The position numbers were made by a program, and so were the translations under genes. Below are positions 35,751-44,743 of a stretch of DNA of 64,000 bases, piece by piece. Location: assembly GCA_026400835.1 (NCBI GenBank), contig JAPLOA010000034.1, positions 89,605-153,604 on the forward strand. The letters are read 5' to 3'. How positions within the stretch are numbered: position 1 is the stretch's first letter; each line of letters begins with the position of its first letter. The notes under the pieces were generated by a model. That model ran no database searches. It was not told where the DNA came from and worked only from the letters and a program-made list of their open reading frames with translations. The DNA is from Planctomycetales bacterium. Its GTDB lineage: Bacteria; Planctomycetota; Planctomycetia; Planctomycetales; Planctomycetaceae.

Positions 35751-36437
35751 GCCAGAAACTGGTCGCGCCGAAACCGGCGGCTTGACTCGTTTGGTCTGTA
35801 GTGTGATCCTGCAACTCAGAACAAATTGGTTCTGTGTTGCGAATCTACACGACCGCTTGCTGCTGGTCAGAAACCACAGACTCAGATGAATTGTCAAGAC
35901 TTATAACTGGCAGGATTCTGGAACCCACGGCGACTGAGGCAGGTCCGCTGATGCAGGAACAACGACTGCTCACAGGAGCGGCGTGCTCAAGTTTCAGCCT
36001 GACGACTGTCGCAGGGGAAGATGGTCTCGTCAAAGCCGCTCAGTTTTGTTTGCGTGACATCGCGGTTCAATGAACCATGGCCGTTGAAATGAAACAGAAA
36101 TGCGGGCTCGGGCGACGGGCGTCCGGATTGTGCTCAGATCTTCGCGGGGGCAATCAGCTAACTTCGAAAGGAGTCAAGAATCGCGGCATGAGTCGCCTGA
36201 GCCTCGGTGAGAGTCATCAATTGCAACTCATCCGCAAACATCTGCCTCAGTACGAGCGACACACGAGCCACCTTGTAGACATTGATAACGACGACAAGTG
36301 CGTGCAGGATCGCCATTTGTATTTCCTTATGAGCAGCATCGACGCATGCTCAATTTGTCGGTTCATTCAGGCGATGTTTCGCAGGATCATCGATTCCTGC
36401 CGGCTTTGCCGGGCCTTGACAGCGCGATAGTGCATCG

Positions 36438-36573
36438 TCAGCCATGGAATGATGGGTGCAGGCCGGACCGAGCGGAGCGAGTTCCGGCTTGTTCTTACCT
36501 GAAGCAGGGAATTGCCGGAACTCGCTGGCGCTCGGTCCGGCCTGCGAAATGAGATCCCTCACTCCATGGCTGA
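36438..36573. repeat. 136-bp inverted-repeat element (MITE-like)
   Basis: Outer ends TCAGCCATGGA (36438-36448) and TCCATGGCTGA (36563-36573) are perfect inverted repeats. Inner arms 36458-36488 and 36514-36545 are near-perfect and start GCAGGCCGGACCGAGCG. It has no coding potential. It lies about 110 bases before the glycosyltransferase gene. Confidence 0.85.
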
Positions 36574-36682
36574 CAAAGCACTAGGACTAAATTTACCGTG
36601 AGGATACACTACCGCAGCGTGAAATCGATGCACATTTCGGAATGCCTGTTTTCACAACTTGCCTGTGCAAAGGACTGCACCC

Positions 36683-37861
36683 ATGATCCTGATGATCACG
36701 ATTCTGGCCACGCTGATTTTGTATTGGATCTATGACGGCTACGGCCGGTTCCTGCAAATCATGGTGCTCCTGAAGCGTGACGAATGCCAGTCGATCACAG
36801 CATCAGTACCCAAAGGCGTAGAAATTAAGAACGAAGATCGCTGGCCGACGATGACCGTCCTGCTGACAGTCCACAATGAAGAGACGATCATTCGCCGGCG
36901 GATCGAGAATATTCTGCAGTGTGATTATCCTGCGGGTTGCCTGACTGTACTGATCGCCTCCGATGGATCAACGGACTCAACAAACGATATCGTGCGATCA
37001 TGCTTCGATCGGGGGGTGCGTTTGTTTGAGAGCCCCGGGCTGGGCAAGACCGGGACGCAGAATGCAGCCATTCGCTCGATTGAATCAGACCTGATCGCGT
37101 TTACTGATGCCGACATTCTCTTTGACGCGGATTGGTGCAAACAGATAGCTCGGCGCTTTCAGAATCCACAAGTGGGTGCAGTGGACGGTCGCGCCTTGTA
37201 TGAAGCCCCAACTTCGGATGCTCTCCAGGCGAGCCAGGGGTTTTATTGGACCTATGAGTTAAAACTGCGGCTTCTTGAGTCGCAACTGGGAATTCTGGCC
37301 GTTGTGGCCGGTGCGTGTTTTGCGATCCGACGAAATCTGTTCGTCACCATGGACCCGGCGATCGGAGAAGATTGCATCGTCCCCCTGGACATTGTGACAC
37401 AAGGATTTCGGGTCGTTCATGAGCCGCTGGCGATCAGTCGTTTTGATTCCGAAGAAGACAGCTCCATCACGCTGCGACGGCGAATCCGCATGACTCTCCG
37501 CAATTGGCAGGGAACGTGGACTCGCAGTCACCTGCTGAACCCGCTGCGTCATCCTGGTTACGCTTTTGCGTTATGGTCGCACAAACTTTTGCGTTGGCTT
37601 TCACCCTTGTTTCTGGCCACGGCGAGCTGCTGTTCAATGGCCCAATTTATTGTGGCCCCGTCGCTGGCGTCGGCCCTGATTTTTGCGCCTTTCGGCGGGC
37701 TGTTTGCTTTGGCCGGGATTGGCTGGATTTCCGCACGACGTCACCTGCAAGTTCCCGGCACCGGGGCTGCGTACAGTTTTCTCCTGGCCAATGTGGCGTT
37801 TCTGATCGGCATCTGGCGCGCTGTAACCGGGCATCGGATTCACTCCTACCGCAATGCTTAG
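36683..37861 (+). CDS. Family 2 glycosyltransferase, membrane-bound
   Basis: A 392-residue GT2 enzyme. One N-terminal membrane helix (1-20) is followed by a GT-A domain: LLTVHNEE, IASDGSTDST (91-100), TDAD (141-144), GEDCIVPL and the RNWQGTWTR region (Q/R-x-x-W). Three C-terminal helices follow (from about 295). The arrangement resembles processive or polysaccharide-priming enzymes such as IcaA/PgaC relatives, which transfer sugar from nucleotide donors at the inner membrane. ATG 36683 is preceded by AAGGA; the in-frame TTG at 36659 is less likely. The acceptor is unknown. Confidence 0.88.
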   Translation: MILMITILATLILYWIYDGYGRFLQIMVLLKRDECQSITASVPKGVEIKNEDRWPTMTVLLTVHNEETIIRRRIENILQCDYPAGCLTVLIASDGSTDSTNDIVRSCFDRGVRLFESPGLGKTGTQNAAIRSIESDLIAFTDADILFDADWCKQIARRFQNPQVGAVDGRALYEAPTSDALQASQGFYWTYELKLRLLESQLGILAVVAGACFAIRRNLFVTMDPAIGEDCIVPLDIVTQGFRVVHEPLAISRFDSEEDSSITLRRRIRMTLRNWQGTWTRSHLLNPLRHPGYAFALWSHKLLRWLSPLFLATASCCSMAQFIVAPSLASALIFAPFGGLFALAGIGWISARRHLQVPGTGAAYSFLLANVAFLIGIWRAVTGHRIHSYRNA

Positions 37862-38016
37862 ACACAGTCCTGAAGTTGGATTCTGCCCCCATCGCCAGAA
37901 CTGATGTTGCGGTTCGGCCGATTTTGCTGCTACTCTCCATTGCCGCACGAAAGAACGAGCATTGGATATGGCTCGGATAAATTCAGGAGCTGTGCGGCGG
38001 GAAGTGATTTCATCGG

Positions 38017-38394
38017 ATGATCACCACAAATCTGCCAAATCAACGCCGTTCAGGATCAGGCCAATTACGGCTTCGACGCCAGCTTTCTCTGCTCGGCGCT
38101 GGCGCGGCAATGATTGTGATGTGTGGTTGCATGAATGCTCAGAACACGCGGTTCCCTTCGTTGTACACATGGTCCCCCACAGCCGAGAATGAAGCGTTTG
38201 AGCGAACTGATCCGTTTCCCGATCCTGACATTGGCCCGTCGATGGATTCGACTCCTCGCGGATACGATCGCCCCCGCAGTGAATCTCGCAAGGCCGCTGA
38301 ACAACGCATGTTTCAAGGGCTGCCGGTTGGGCCGGAGTATGTTCGCCCGGGCGTTCCGCAGGGTGGTCTTCGCACTGATCGTGTCGTTCATTAA
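38017..38394 (+). CDS. Small planctomycete-type lipoprotein
   Basis: A 125-residue protein with a basic start, a hydrophobic segment (LSLLGAGAAMIVMCGC; the lipid-bearing Cys is probably Cys38 or Cys36) and a proline/aspartate-rich mature part: RFPSLYTWSP, FERTDPFPDPDIGPS. I recall similar proteins with a DPF/DPYAD-type segment across planctomycetes, but not by name. Function unknown. The gene stands alone, with a hairpin downstream. Confidence 0.7.
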   Translation: MITTNLPNQRRSGSGQLRLRRQLSLLGAGAAMIVMCGCMNAQNTRFPSLYTWSPTAENEAFERTDPFPDPDIGPSMDSTPRGYDRPRSESRKAAEQRMFQGLPVGPEYVRPGVPQGGLRTDRVVH

Positions 38395-38436
38395 ACGGGA
38401 AGTGCTCGCGACTCGTTAATTGATCCTTCAAAACTC

Positions 38437-38475
38437 GGTTTGCTGACGGGGCGACTCATTCTGTCGCCGCAAACC
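38437..38475 (+). terminator. Hairpin after the lipoprotein gene
   Basis: GGTTTGC (38437-38443) pairs with GCAAACC (38469-38475), and GGCGAC (38450-38455) with GTCGCC (38463-38468), with a left-side bulge. No T-run follows. Confidence 0.45.
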
Positions 38476-38649
38476 CAATGTTGATGTTGGTTCCTTCTGT
38501 AAGTCGCGTGGTGTCGTCGAAGATCTGAGCAGGCGGGATTGTTTCACGGCAGGATCAAGCCGATCGCGGACATCGACGCGTTGAACCCTGACACGCTGCA
38601 GCGTTCAATCTGGCCCTGAGTTGTGAGTAGATTGGCGGCCGAGGGGATT

Positions 38650-39372
38650 ATGAGTCAGTCAAATACACAAACAGCCGGTTATCAGCGTTGGCAGAAGCTG
38701 GCATTTTTGCATTGGAAAGTGCCTGCCTCCACCTTGCAGCCTTTGATTCCGAATGAACTCACGATCGAAGAGTTCGACGGCAGTGCGTGGCTGGGGCTGG
38801 TGCCGTTCTCCATGGAACGAATCCGGCCATGGTGGTTTCCTGCAGTGCCAGGGATTTCGTGGTTTCTGGAAACGAATATCCGTACCTACGTAGTCGACAG
38901 GAACGGCGTTCGTGGTGTTTGGTTCTTCAGTCTGGATGCGAATAAACAACTGGCCGTCACCGTGGCACGAACCTTCTGGCACCTCCCCTATCGCATGGCA
39001 CAGATGACGATGACTGTCGGAAAATCCCCGGACGGACTGACTCTGTTTCATTACAGGGGAACGCGAACTGAGCAGCCGCCAGCCGAGTACGACGTATCGC
39101 TGTCAGTCGATCTGCAAGCACCAGTGACACCAGCGGCCGCGGACACGCTCGAGCATTTTCTTGTCGAACGTTACATCCTGTTTGCTCAGAAACGCAATGG
39201 AGAACTGATGAGCGGTCAGGTTCATCATGCACCTTATCTGCTTCAACCAATTGTGTCTTGTCGCGTTTCGCAGTCACTCTCATCGGCGGAAGGCTGCCCG
39301 TCCCTGATAACTCCGCCTGATCATGCGGCGTACTCAGAGGGCGTGGATGTTCGAGTTTCTCCGCTGAAGTGA
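38650..39372 (+). CDS. DUF2071 (YqjF-like) protein
   Basis: A 240-residue protein of the DUF2071/YqjF family. The family pattern is clear: WQKLAFLHWKVP, LIPNELTIEEFDGSAWLGLVPF, ETNIRTYVV, GVWFFSLDANKQLAV and TFWHLPYRMA. The fold is related to acetoacetate decarboxylase-like barrels; its activity is unsettled. ATG 38650 has GAGGGG just upstream and is preferred over 38623. It stands alone with no clear operon partner. Confidence 0.87.
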   Translation: MSQSNTQTAGYQRWQKLAFLHWKVPASTLQPLIPNELTIEEFDGSAWLGLVPFSMERIRPWWFPAVPGISWFLETNIRTYVVDRNGVRGVWFFSLDANKQLAVTVARTFWHLPYRMAQMTMTVGKSPDGLTLFHYRGTRTEQPPAEYDVSLSVDLQAPVTPAAADTLEHFLVERYILFAQKRNGELMSGQVHHAPYLLQPIVSCRVSQSLSSAEGCPSLITPPDHAAYSEGVDVRVSPLK

Positions 39373-39529
39373 TTGCCGAGCTTCAATTCGGGATTGAACA
39401 AGCGGTGGCAACTCGCCAAAGTGCGGCTTCGATTCTGTAAATCAGTTTTCACTGACTCTTTGCGGGATCGCTCATTCAGCTTTCCGATTTCCCTGACAGC
39501 CACATTCCTTTTCCGGGCTGTGCTCATTC

Positions 39530-39952
39530 ATGCTTCAAGTCAATCCTCGCATTCAGATCCCCGACACAGAATTCCAGCTTGCCTACGCGCGGAGTGGAGG
39601 ACCAGGAGGACAGAACGTCAATAAAGTCAGCTCGAAAGCGATTATGACGTGGGACATTACCAACACCGCATCGCTCCCGGCCGACGTCAAAGAGCGTTTC
39701 ATGGCTCGCTATGGTCGGCGAATCACCAAAGAGGGATTCCTGCAGATTACCAGCCAGCGTTATCGGGATCAGGGACGAAATGTTGAAGACTGCCGAACCA
39801 AGCTGGCCGAATTGATCCGTGCCATTGCCACGCCACCGGTGATACGCAAACCGTCAAAGCCATCCAGGGGCGCGAAGCAACGGCGGCTGAATGAAAAGCA
39901 CGTTCAGGCAGATCGGAAACAGAATCGTCGCCGGCCAGGATTGGGTGATTAG
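39530..39952 (+). CDS. arfB: Alternative ribosome-rescue factor ArfB (peptidyl-tRNA hydrolase)
   Basis: A 140-residue release-factor-like protein. The GGQ motif is in RSGGPGGQNVNK (Gly26-Gly27-Gln28), which hydrolyses peptidyl-tRNA in the ribosomal A site. The C-terminal tail is basic (KPSRGAKQRRLNEK...RKQNRRR), as in ArfB/YaeJ, where it senses the empty mRNA channel. There is no codon-recognition domain, so it is not RF1/RF2. Length fits ArfB. Confidence 0.93.
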   Translation: MLQVNPRIQIPDTEFQLAYARSGGPGGQNVNKVSSKAIMTWDITNTASLPADVKERFMARYGRRITKEGFLQITSQRYRDQGRNVEDCRTKLAELIRAIATPPVIRKPSKPSRGAKQRRLNEKHVQADRKQNRRRPGLGD

Positions 39953-39985
39953 TCCAGGCTTGCACCGGCACAAGAATCGGGCTGA

Positions 39986-40342
39986 TCACATGCCCATGAT
40001 TTTTTTGCGGAACACAAAAAAGGCGGCTCCCAGCAGGCAGAGTCCGGCCCACAGATAGTCCAGTGAGGGCTTCTCTTTCAAATAGATCCATGCAAATGGC
40101 ACAAAGACTGTCAGCGTGATGATTTCCTGCAGAATCTTCAACTGTCCGACATTCATCACCCGGTTACCAATCCGATTGGCTGGCACCTGAATTAAATACT
40201 CGAACAGAGCGATCCCCCAACTGATCAGCGCCGCAACCAGCCAGGGCTTTTCTTTGAGCCCCTGCAAATGACCGTACCAGGCGAAGGTCATGAAAATGTT
40301 GCTCAGTATCAGCAATCCAACCGTCGTCCAGACCTGCGACAT
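39986..40342 (-). CDS. DMT-family small membrane protein (DUF486)
   Basis: A 118-residue protein with four hydrophobic segments (LLILSNIFMTFAWYG, ALISWGIALFEYLI, ITLTVFVPFAWIYL, LWAGLCLLGAAFFVF), the DUF486 arrangement. It resembles half-size drug/metabolite transporters such as the SMR type, but the transport substrate is unknown. It faces the ArfB gene. Confidence 0.88.
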   Translation of the reverse strand: MSQVWTTVGLLILSNIFMTFAWYGHLQGLKEKPWLVAALISWGIALFEYLIQVPANRIGNRVMNVGQLKILQEIITLTVFVPFAWIYLKEKPSLDYLWAGLCLLGAAFFVFRKKIMGM

Positions 40343-40452
40343 GAATCCATCCTTATCACTCTCTCTGCTGACTGAACCTCACCTTGTGCAGGATTCTAGC
40401 GTTGCCGCGGGATCGCGAGAATGGCGTTTGCAGACGGTTCTTTTCAACGCAG

Positions 40453-40487
40453 AAACAAAAAAAGAGCCACGCCGAAACGTGACTCTT
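40453..40487 (-). terminator. Intrinsic terminator of the duplicated DUF1559 gene
   Basis: On the minus strand AAGAGTCACG (40487-40478) pairs with CGTGGCTCTT (40471-40462) with one G-T pair, followed by a T-run (40463-40453). It lies about 40 bases after the stop at 40525. Confidence 0.88.
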
Positions 40488-40524
40488 CAAAAGTTCAAAT
40501 TGGAACAGGTTGGCGTCAACGTGA

Positions 40525-42876
40525 TTAGAAGTCGCCGACCACTTCTCCATCCGCATGCTGAATCAGGCGATTCAAAGTTGCATCGTCGATTTCACTGCTG
40601 ATCTCTCTCACAGACCCATCAAAGAACAGAATTCGAAACGTCTCCGCGAGTTTTCCCAGAGCGGCTTTGGGGTCCTCAGGATTAAACTCAATTCCCGACG
40701 GTTTAGTCCAGATGTCAGCTTTGTCGGGACCGGCCTCAACCACCATGAGTGTATTGGACATTCCGTCTGTGATGTTGCCAAACGTCGTTGGCTCGTCGCC
40801 GCCCAATGGAGTTCTCTCACCTGTGAACACATGCAGACTGGTATGACCTGGTTTCTCCACGCCTTCGCATTCAAAGATCTTCGGCATGCGTTCAATGAGT
40901 GTCTTGTTGTGATCGCTATCCCAGGGTTCGTCGAGATGAAACTCCTGATATAGCACAGCTTCCTCGATATACGGCAGCAAATACACACGCCAGCTCAGCC
41001 CTTTATTCACACCATCATCGTTTTTGGCAGCGCAGTAGGAAGGGAGACCATTGAACGTATCATGGTAGTTGTGAAACGCGAGCCCGATTTGTCGAAGCGG
41101 CATCGTCAGCGCGCGGCGAGAAGCAGCTTTCTGACTTTCCGCAAATCCCTTCACGAGTTCCTTAAACGCCGGAGTGACGTCCTTGAAGAACTTTTCAGGA
41201 TCCGAAATCCTGGGGATATCCAGTTCCACGGATTCTTCAACGGCTTCGATCGTGACAGACTCGAGCAGTTCAGACAAAGCTGTCACCAACTCTTCGCTCA
41301 CCGGAGAACTGTCGCCGGAAAGCTGACCAAGAGCCCGAACCTTGATCATCTGGAAGCCCCCCATCGCAATCGCGCTCAACTGCTGAGCACTCGCGTTATC
41401 GCTCATGTCGACATTCAGATTCAGGTGCGATTCACTCGCCCCAGTCATATCGATTGTTGCCACCAGGCCAACGATGTTTTGGACGAGGGGAGCCATCGGC
41501 ATTTGCTGTGATATTTGCTCGACCAGTTCTTCCACGGGCTCGAGGTCCACGACAGCCACGATATCGTTCGCGGGATAGAGTCCTTCAAATTCGGCCTTCG
41601 TTTCTCCGCTCCTGACTCGCGGGGAAAGCATCGCTTTCAAAGTGTTTTCGGGGCCCAGCAGCATTGTTTTGGAGTCAACGAAAGTCAAAAACATTCCGTC
41701 GGGAAGAGCATAGGCCGCTTTCGACTGGATCGTCATCGTCTCGTCTTCGTTTCTCACAGGCAGCTTCGCCAGCAGTGCTTTCCGATCAAAATCACTGTTT
41801 GCACAAACAATGACGCCCGGCATAGGCTCGGACGACGGCGGAGCCTGATAGTAGTCGCCAACAACGTTGCCATCCTGATGCTGAATCAAATGCAGCAGTT
41901 CGCTGGCTTCGATTTCTGAAGGAAGGAATTTTGCGGAGCCATCTGCAAACACCGTAACAAAGCGGTCACCGATTTCGCCAAGTGATGCAGCTGGATCTTC
42001 TCCGTCAATTTCGAGTCCACCCGGTCTTGTCCAGACGCCTGCCTCGTCGGCCCCGGCAACGACGACCATGATCGTGTTGCTTGTGCCGTCCGTGAAGCTG
42101 CTGATCCCCGGGGCCTCTTCACCTCCAAAAGGTGCCCCTTCACCCGTGAAGACGTGATAAGAAGTCATCCCTGCGTCTTCCACGCCCGCTGTTTTGAAGA
42201 ACTCCGGCATCTTTTCAATCAGCGGCTTGTTGTGTTCGCTGTCCCATGGCTCATCCAGATTAAACTCATTGTAGAGTTCAGTCTGTTCCAGATAGGGCAG
42301 CAAGTGTACTCGCCAGCTCAGGTTTCCTTTGTTTTCGCCATAGCCATCGCTGGCGGGAAACGTGTTGTTTGAGTCATGGAAGTTATGCATCGCGAGGCCG
42401 ATTTGTCTCACCCCATTCAGCGCCTGAACTCGCTCGGCCTGCTCCTTCGCGCGGGTCGACATGTCTTCCAGACCGGCCGCATCCATCACGAAGCCGACTT
42501 CTTCGATCTGCTCGATCCTCGCACCCACATTTTTTTCAAATTCCCCGAGGAGCGCCTTCAGAACCTCCTGGCCACCAGCGGCTTCAAGCAGCCCCTGGAA
42601 ACCTTTGGCATTGATGACTCGCGCGGGTTGAGCCGCAACGATGATCATAGAATCATCCGGAATGTACTGCAGAAGGGCGGATTTTCCCTCCATCGGGGGC
42701 ACTTCTGCGCCTCGCACTGCCCCCTTCAACTGTTTCGATGCCGGAGTCTTTTTCGGTGCGGCCTTCCTGGCCGCCGACTTCTGTGTTGTTGACTTCTGCT
42801 GTGCCATCACTGGCCCGGCCAACACTCCCAGGAGTAGTGCGAGAATCAACAGATACGATTTGACTTGTCTCAGCAT
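40525..42876 (-). CDS. Large exported protein with two DUF1559 modules
   Basis: A 783-residue exported protein. It has a Sec signal peptide (1-25, LLLGVLAGPVMA) and a Lys/Ala-rich stretch (about 28-58), then two DUF1559 modules at about 153-345 and 590-783. Each has RQIGLA-HN-HD, LSWRV-LLPY-E, LDEPWDS-HNK, TDG-SNT and ends DGNVVGDY or DGEVVGDF. The region between them (about 350-590) has no recognised domain and may be a separate fold. Unlike the 29601 gene there is no prepilin leader. The frame extends upstream through a repeat to 43170, but the ATG at 42876 with AAAGGA upstream is the real start. Function unknown. Confidence 0.85.
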   Translation of the reverse strand: MLRQVKSYLLILALLLGVLAGPVMAQQKSTTQKSAARKAAPKKTPASKQLKGAVRGAEVPPMEGKSALLQYIPDDSMIIVAAQPARVINAKGFQGLLEAAGGQEVLKALLGEFEKNVGARIEQIEEVGFVMDAAGLEDMSTRAKEQAERVQALNGVRQIGLAMHNFHDSNNTFPASDGYGENKGNLSWRVHLLPYLEQTELYNEFNLDEPWDSEHNKPLIEKMPEFFKTAGVEDAGMTSYHVFTGEGAPFGGEEAPGISSFTDGTSNTIMVVVAGADEAGVWTRPGGLEIDGEDPAASLGEIGDRFVTVFADGSAKFLPSEIEASELLHLIQHQDGNVVGDYYQAPPSSEPMPGVIVCANSDFDRKALLAKLPVRNEDETMTIQSKAAYALPDGMFLTFVDSKTMLLGPENTLKAMLSPRVRSGETKAEFEGLYPANDIVAVVDLEPVEELVEQISQQMPMAPLVQNIVGLVATIDMTGASESHLNLNVDMSDNASAQQLSAIAMGGFQMIKVRALGQLSGDSSPVSEELVTALSELLESVTIEAVEESVELDIPRISDPEKFFKDVTPAFKELVKGFAESQKAASRRALTMPLRQIGLAFHNYHDTFNGLPSYCAAKNDDGVNKGLSWRVYLLPYIEEAVLYQEFHLDEPWDSDHNKTLIERMPKIFECEGVEKPGHTSLHVFTGERTPLGGDEPTTFGNITDGMSNTLMVVEAGPDKADIWTKPSGIEFNPEDPKAALGKLAETFRILFFDGSVREISSEIDDATLNRLIQHADGEVVGDF

Positions 42877-43090
42877 CGTGGGCGTCCTTTCATTGAGCAA
42901 CAAAAATGAGCAATTCAGACTCGAAGCTGGGCTCCCTGCAGTAGCGACGGCTGACCGCACGTATAGCGGTCTCCCGAGAATCCTCAGTCTGTCAGGATGC
43001 CTCGGAAATGCAACAGTCCGCACCCATTGCTCCTGCAGCCTGCAGGGGTGCAGTCGCGGATTTCGGTAGCTCGCAACGAAGTGCAATTCC

Positions 43091-43160
43091 GGGAGGGCGA
43101 GGCTCCTGCCGAGCCGTGCGTTTCCGTAGTGCAGTGGCTCGGCAGGAGCCTCGCCCTCCC
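43091..43160. repeat. Perfect 25-bp inverted repeat (REP-like)
   Basis: Arms 43091-43115 and 43136-43160 are exact reverse complements (left arm begins GGGAGGGCGAGGCTCCTG), separated by 20 bases. This palindrome is, as far as I recall, common in planctomycete genomes and gives rise to spurious predicted peptides. Confidence 0.9.
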
Positions 43161-43165
43161 AGCTT

Positions 43166-43203
43166 AACAATCATCCGCGACTACAACAATCATCCGCGAC
43201 TAC
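43166..43203. repeat. 19-bp exact tandem duplication
   Basis: The unit AACAATCATCCGCGACTAC occurs twice back to back (43166-43184, 43185-43203). The core TCATCCGCGACTAC is thus repeated next to the inverted repeat. Confidence 0.9.
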
Positions 43204-43573
43204 ACCCTCCTGCAGGAGGAGCTATGGGAACGGTCATCTCCGGACAGAACCAGTACCGGCCCCCGGACAACTGGAAAAATGCATGACTTCCACTTCAACG
43301 GCTGACTGACCAACCCGGTTCTGCTCGGCCTGTAAACATGTATCGCGCCACGGATCAGATGATCTCAACAGCGCATCTTGCCTGGGAATCCCCGTATTTT
43401 GTGACATTCCCTGCCGGTTCCATCACTTGAATTTTTCCGTATGCCGGGACATAACGTCTGTCAGATTTGAAAACGAATCCCGGCTTTCTACGATGCGTTC
43501 AGGGCAGAACAGTCTGTTTATGGGGCGAAATGATTTTTCGCGTTTTCCGAGTCACAATTGATGAGGGCCTGAA

Positions 43574-44668
43574 GTGACATCACTTGATGCAAATTGTCAG
43601 CAGCAGAGAGAGCTGCTGGATCAACATACTCGCGAGATGGTTCAGTGGCATTTCGGTGATGACACCGGCTGCGAGTTCTGGTTGGAGAAGAAGAAAACCT
43701 TCAACTTCGATCCTCTCAAGGACGTTAATTGCTTCGACGATCTGAAGAAGTTTCCTCTCTTCGAAGACGAATGGCTTCGCGGTGGCCCGATGCGACGCTG
43801 GGTGCCACAGCCACTGCAGAATAAACCGATCTACGTGTTTGAAACCGGCGGCACGACGGGAGTTCCCAAGAGCCGCGTGGTCGTGGAAGACCATTGGATT
43901 GATTATGAACTCTTCAGTGCGACTTTGCCGGATGAGTCCTTCCCGAAGGGAGCAAACTGGCTGATGCTGGGCCCTTCCGGCCCGCGTCGGCTGCGACTGG
44001 CTATTGAACATCTTGCTCAGTTTCGCGGGGGCATCTGCTTCTGCGTCGACCTTGACCCGCGCTGGGTCGTGAAGCTCCTGAAGAAGGGCGATGTCGAAGG
44101 CGCGAAGGCGTACAGTGCTCACTGTATCGATCAGGCCATGACAATTATGTCGGCCAACAACGATATTCAGTGCATGTTCACAACTCCCAAGTTGCTGGAA
44201 GCTCTGGCACTGCGGTTGATGGACAAGGGCAGCAGTGTCGAAGAGGCCGGGATCAAGGGCATCTTCTGTGGCGGCACCGAGTTTACTCAGCAGTGGTACC
44301 GATTTGCTCGCGAAGAGCTGCTGGGACCAAATGTGTACATCACGCCGACCTACGGTAACACACTGATGGGTTTGGCCTGCGGGAAGCCACACGATCCGGC
44401 AGACAACTACAAGATCACGTACTTCGCTCCACAGCCACGGGCTGTCATTGAAGTCGTTGATTTTGATGATCACAACAAAGTGGTCGATTACGGTGCGACA
44501 GGTCGAGTCAAACTTTACACGATGACGAAAGAACTGTTCGTACCAGGCTTCCTGGAACGAGACGAAGGCGAGCGCGAGAAGCCTTGCGACAAGTACACAT
44601 GGGATGGCGTCAGCAGTGTGCGGCCGTATCACGTGTTTGCGAAAACGACGACCGTGGGCGTTTACTGA
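43574..44668 (+). CDS. PaaK-like adenylate-forming enzyme lacking the C-terminal domain
   Basis: A 364-residue protein of the adenylate-forming (ANL) superfamily, nearest the phenylacetate-CoA ligase type. The P-loop reads FETGGTTGVPKSR, and the aromatic and acidic adenylation blocks PTYGNTLMGLA and GATGRVKLYTM follow. The protein ends at about the hinge, so the C-terminal domain of about 110 residues with the catalytic lysine is absent. Such enzymes form acyl-adenylates; here a CoA-ligating step would need another protein. The start is GTG 43574 with GAGGG upstream. It is followed by a strong terminator and has no operon partner. Confidence 0.8.
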   Translation: MTSLDANCQQQRELLDQHTREMVQWHFGDDTGCEFWLEKKKTFNFDPLKDVNCFDDLKKFPLFEDEWLRGGPMRRWVPQPLQNKPIYVFETGGTTGVPKSRVVVEDHWIDYELFSATLPDESFPKGANWLMLGPSGPRRLRLAIEHLAQFRGGICFCVDLDPRWVVKLLKKGDVEGAKAYSAHCIDQAMTIMSANNDIQCMFTTPKLLEALALRLMDKGSSVEEAGIKGIFCGGTEFTQQWYRFAREELLGPNVYITPTYGNTLMGLACGKPHDPADNYKITYFAPQPRAVIEVVDFDDHNKVVDYGATGRVKLYTMTKELFVPGFLERDEGEREKPCDKYTWDGVSSVRPYHVFAKTTTVGVY

Positions 44669-44700
44669 TCCGACCGACAATCATCGGCCAGCAATGACTC

Positions 44701-44743
44701 AGCCTTCGAACAGTTCTTTGTGAATTGTTCGAAGGCTTTTTTT
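44701..44743 (+). terminator. Intrinsic terminator after the adenylate-forming enzyme
   Basis: A perfect 12-bp stem, AGCCTTCGAACA (44701-44712) with TGTTCGAAGGCT (44726-44737), followed by seven T. Confidence 0.93.

Larger units (their letters stand above)
35596..36682. other. Long intergenic region with palindrome cluster
   Basis: About 1.1 kb without a recognisable gene; frames at 35834-36073 and 36077-36430 match nothing. Two repeat structures are seen: a cluster of GCAGCAGGCTGC-type palindromes (35620-35750), and the 136-bp inverted repeat at 36438-36573. The frames between them may be a decayed gene. Confidence 0.5.
42877..43573. other. Repeat-rich intergenic region
   Basis: About 700 bases between divergent genes. 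It holds a perfect 25-bp inverted repeat (43091-43160), an exact tandem duplication of 19 bases (43166-43203), and CTGCAG-rich palindromes (about 43027-43048). Open frames in it are translations of the repeats. No credible gene. Confidence 0.7.

Noticed and set aside
40525..43170. Start of the DUF1559 protein at 43170 (881 residues)
   Set aside because: The first 98 residues translate an intergenic palindrome; the signal peptide and ribosome site support 42876.
43580..44680. 366-residue minus-strand frame opposite the adenylating enzyme
   Set aside because: No motif is recognisable and the plus strand encodes a clear P-loop protein with start and terminator.
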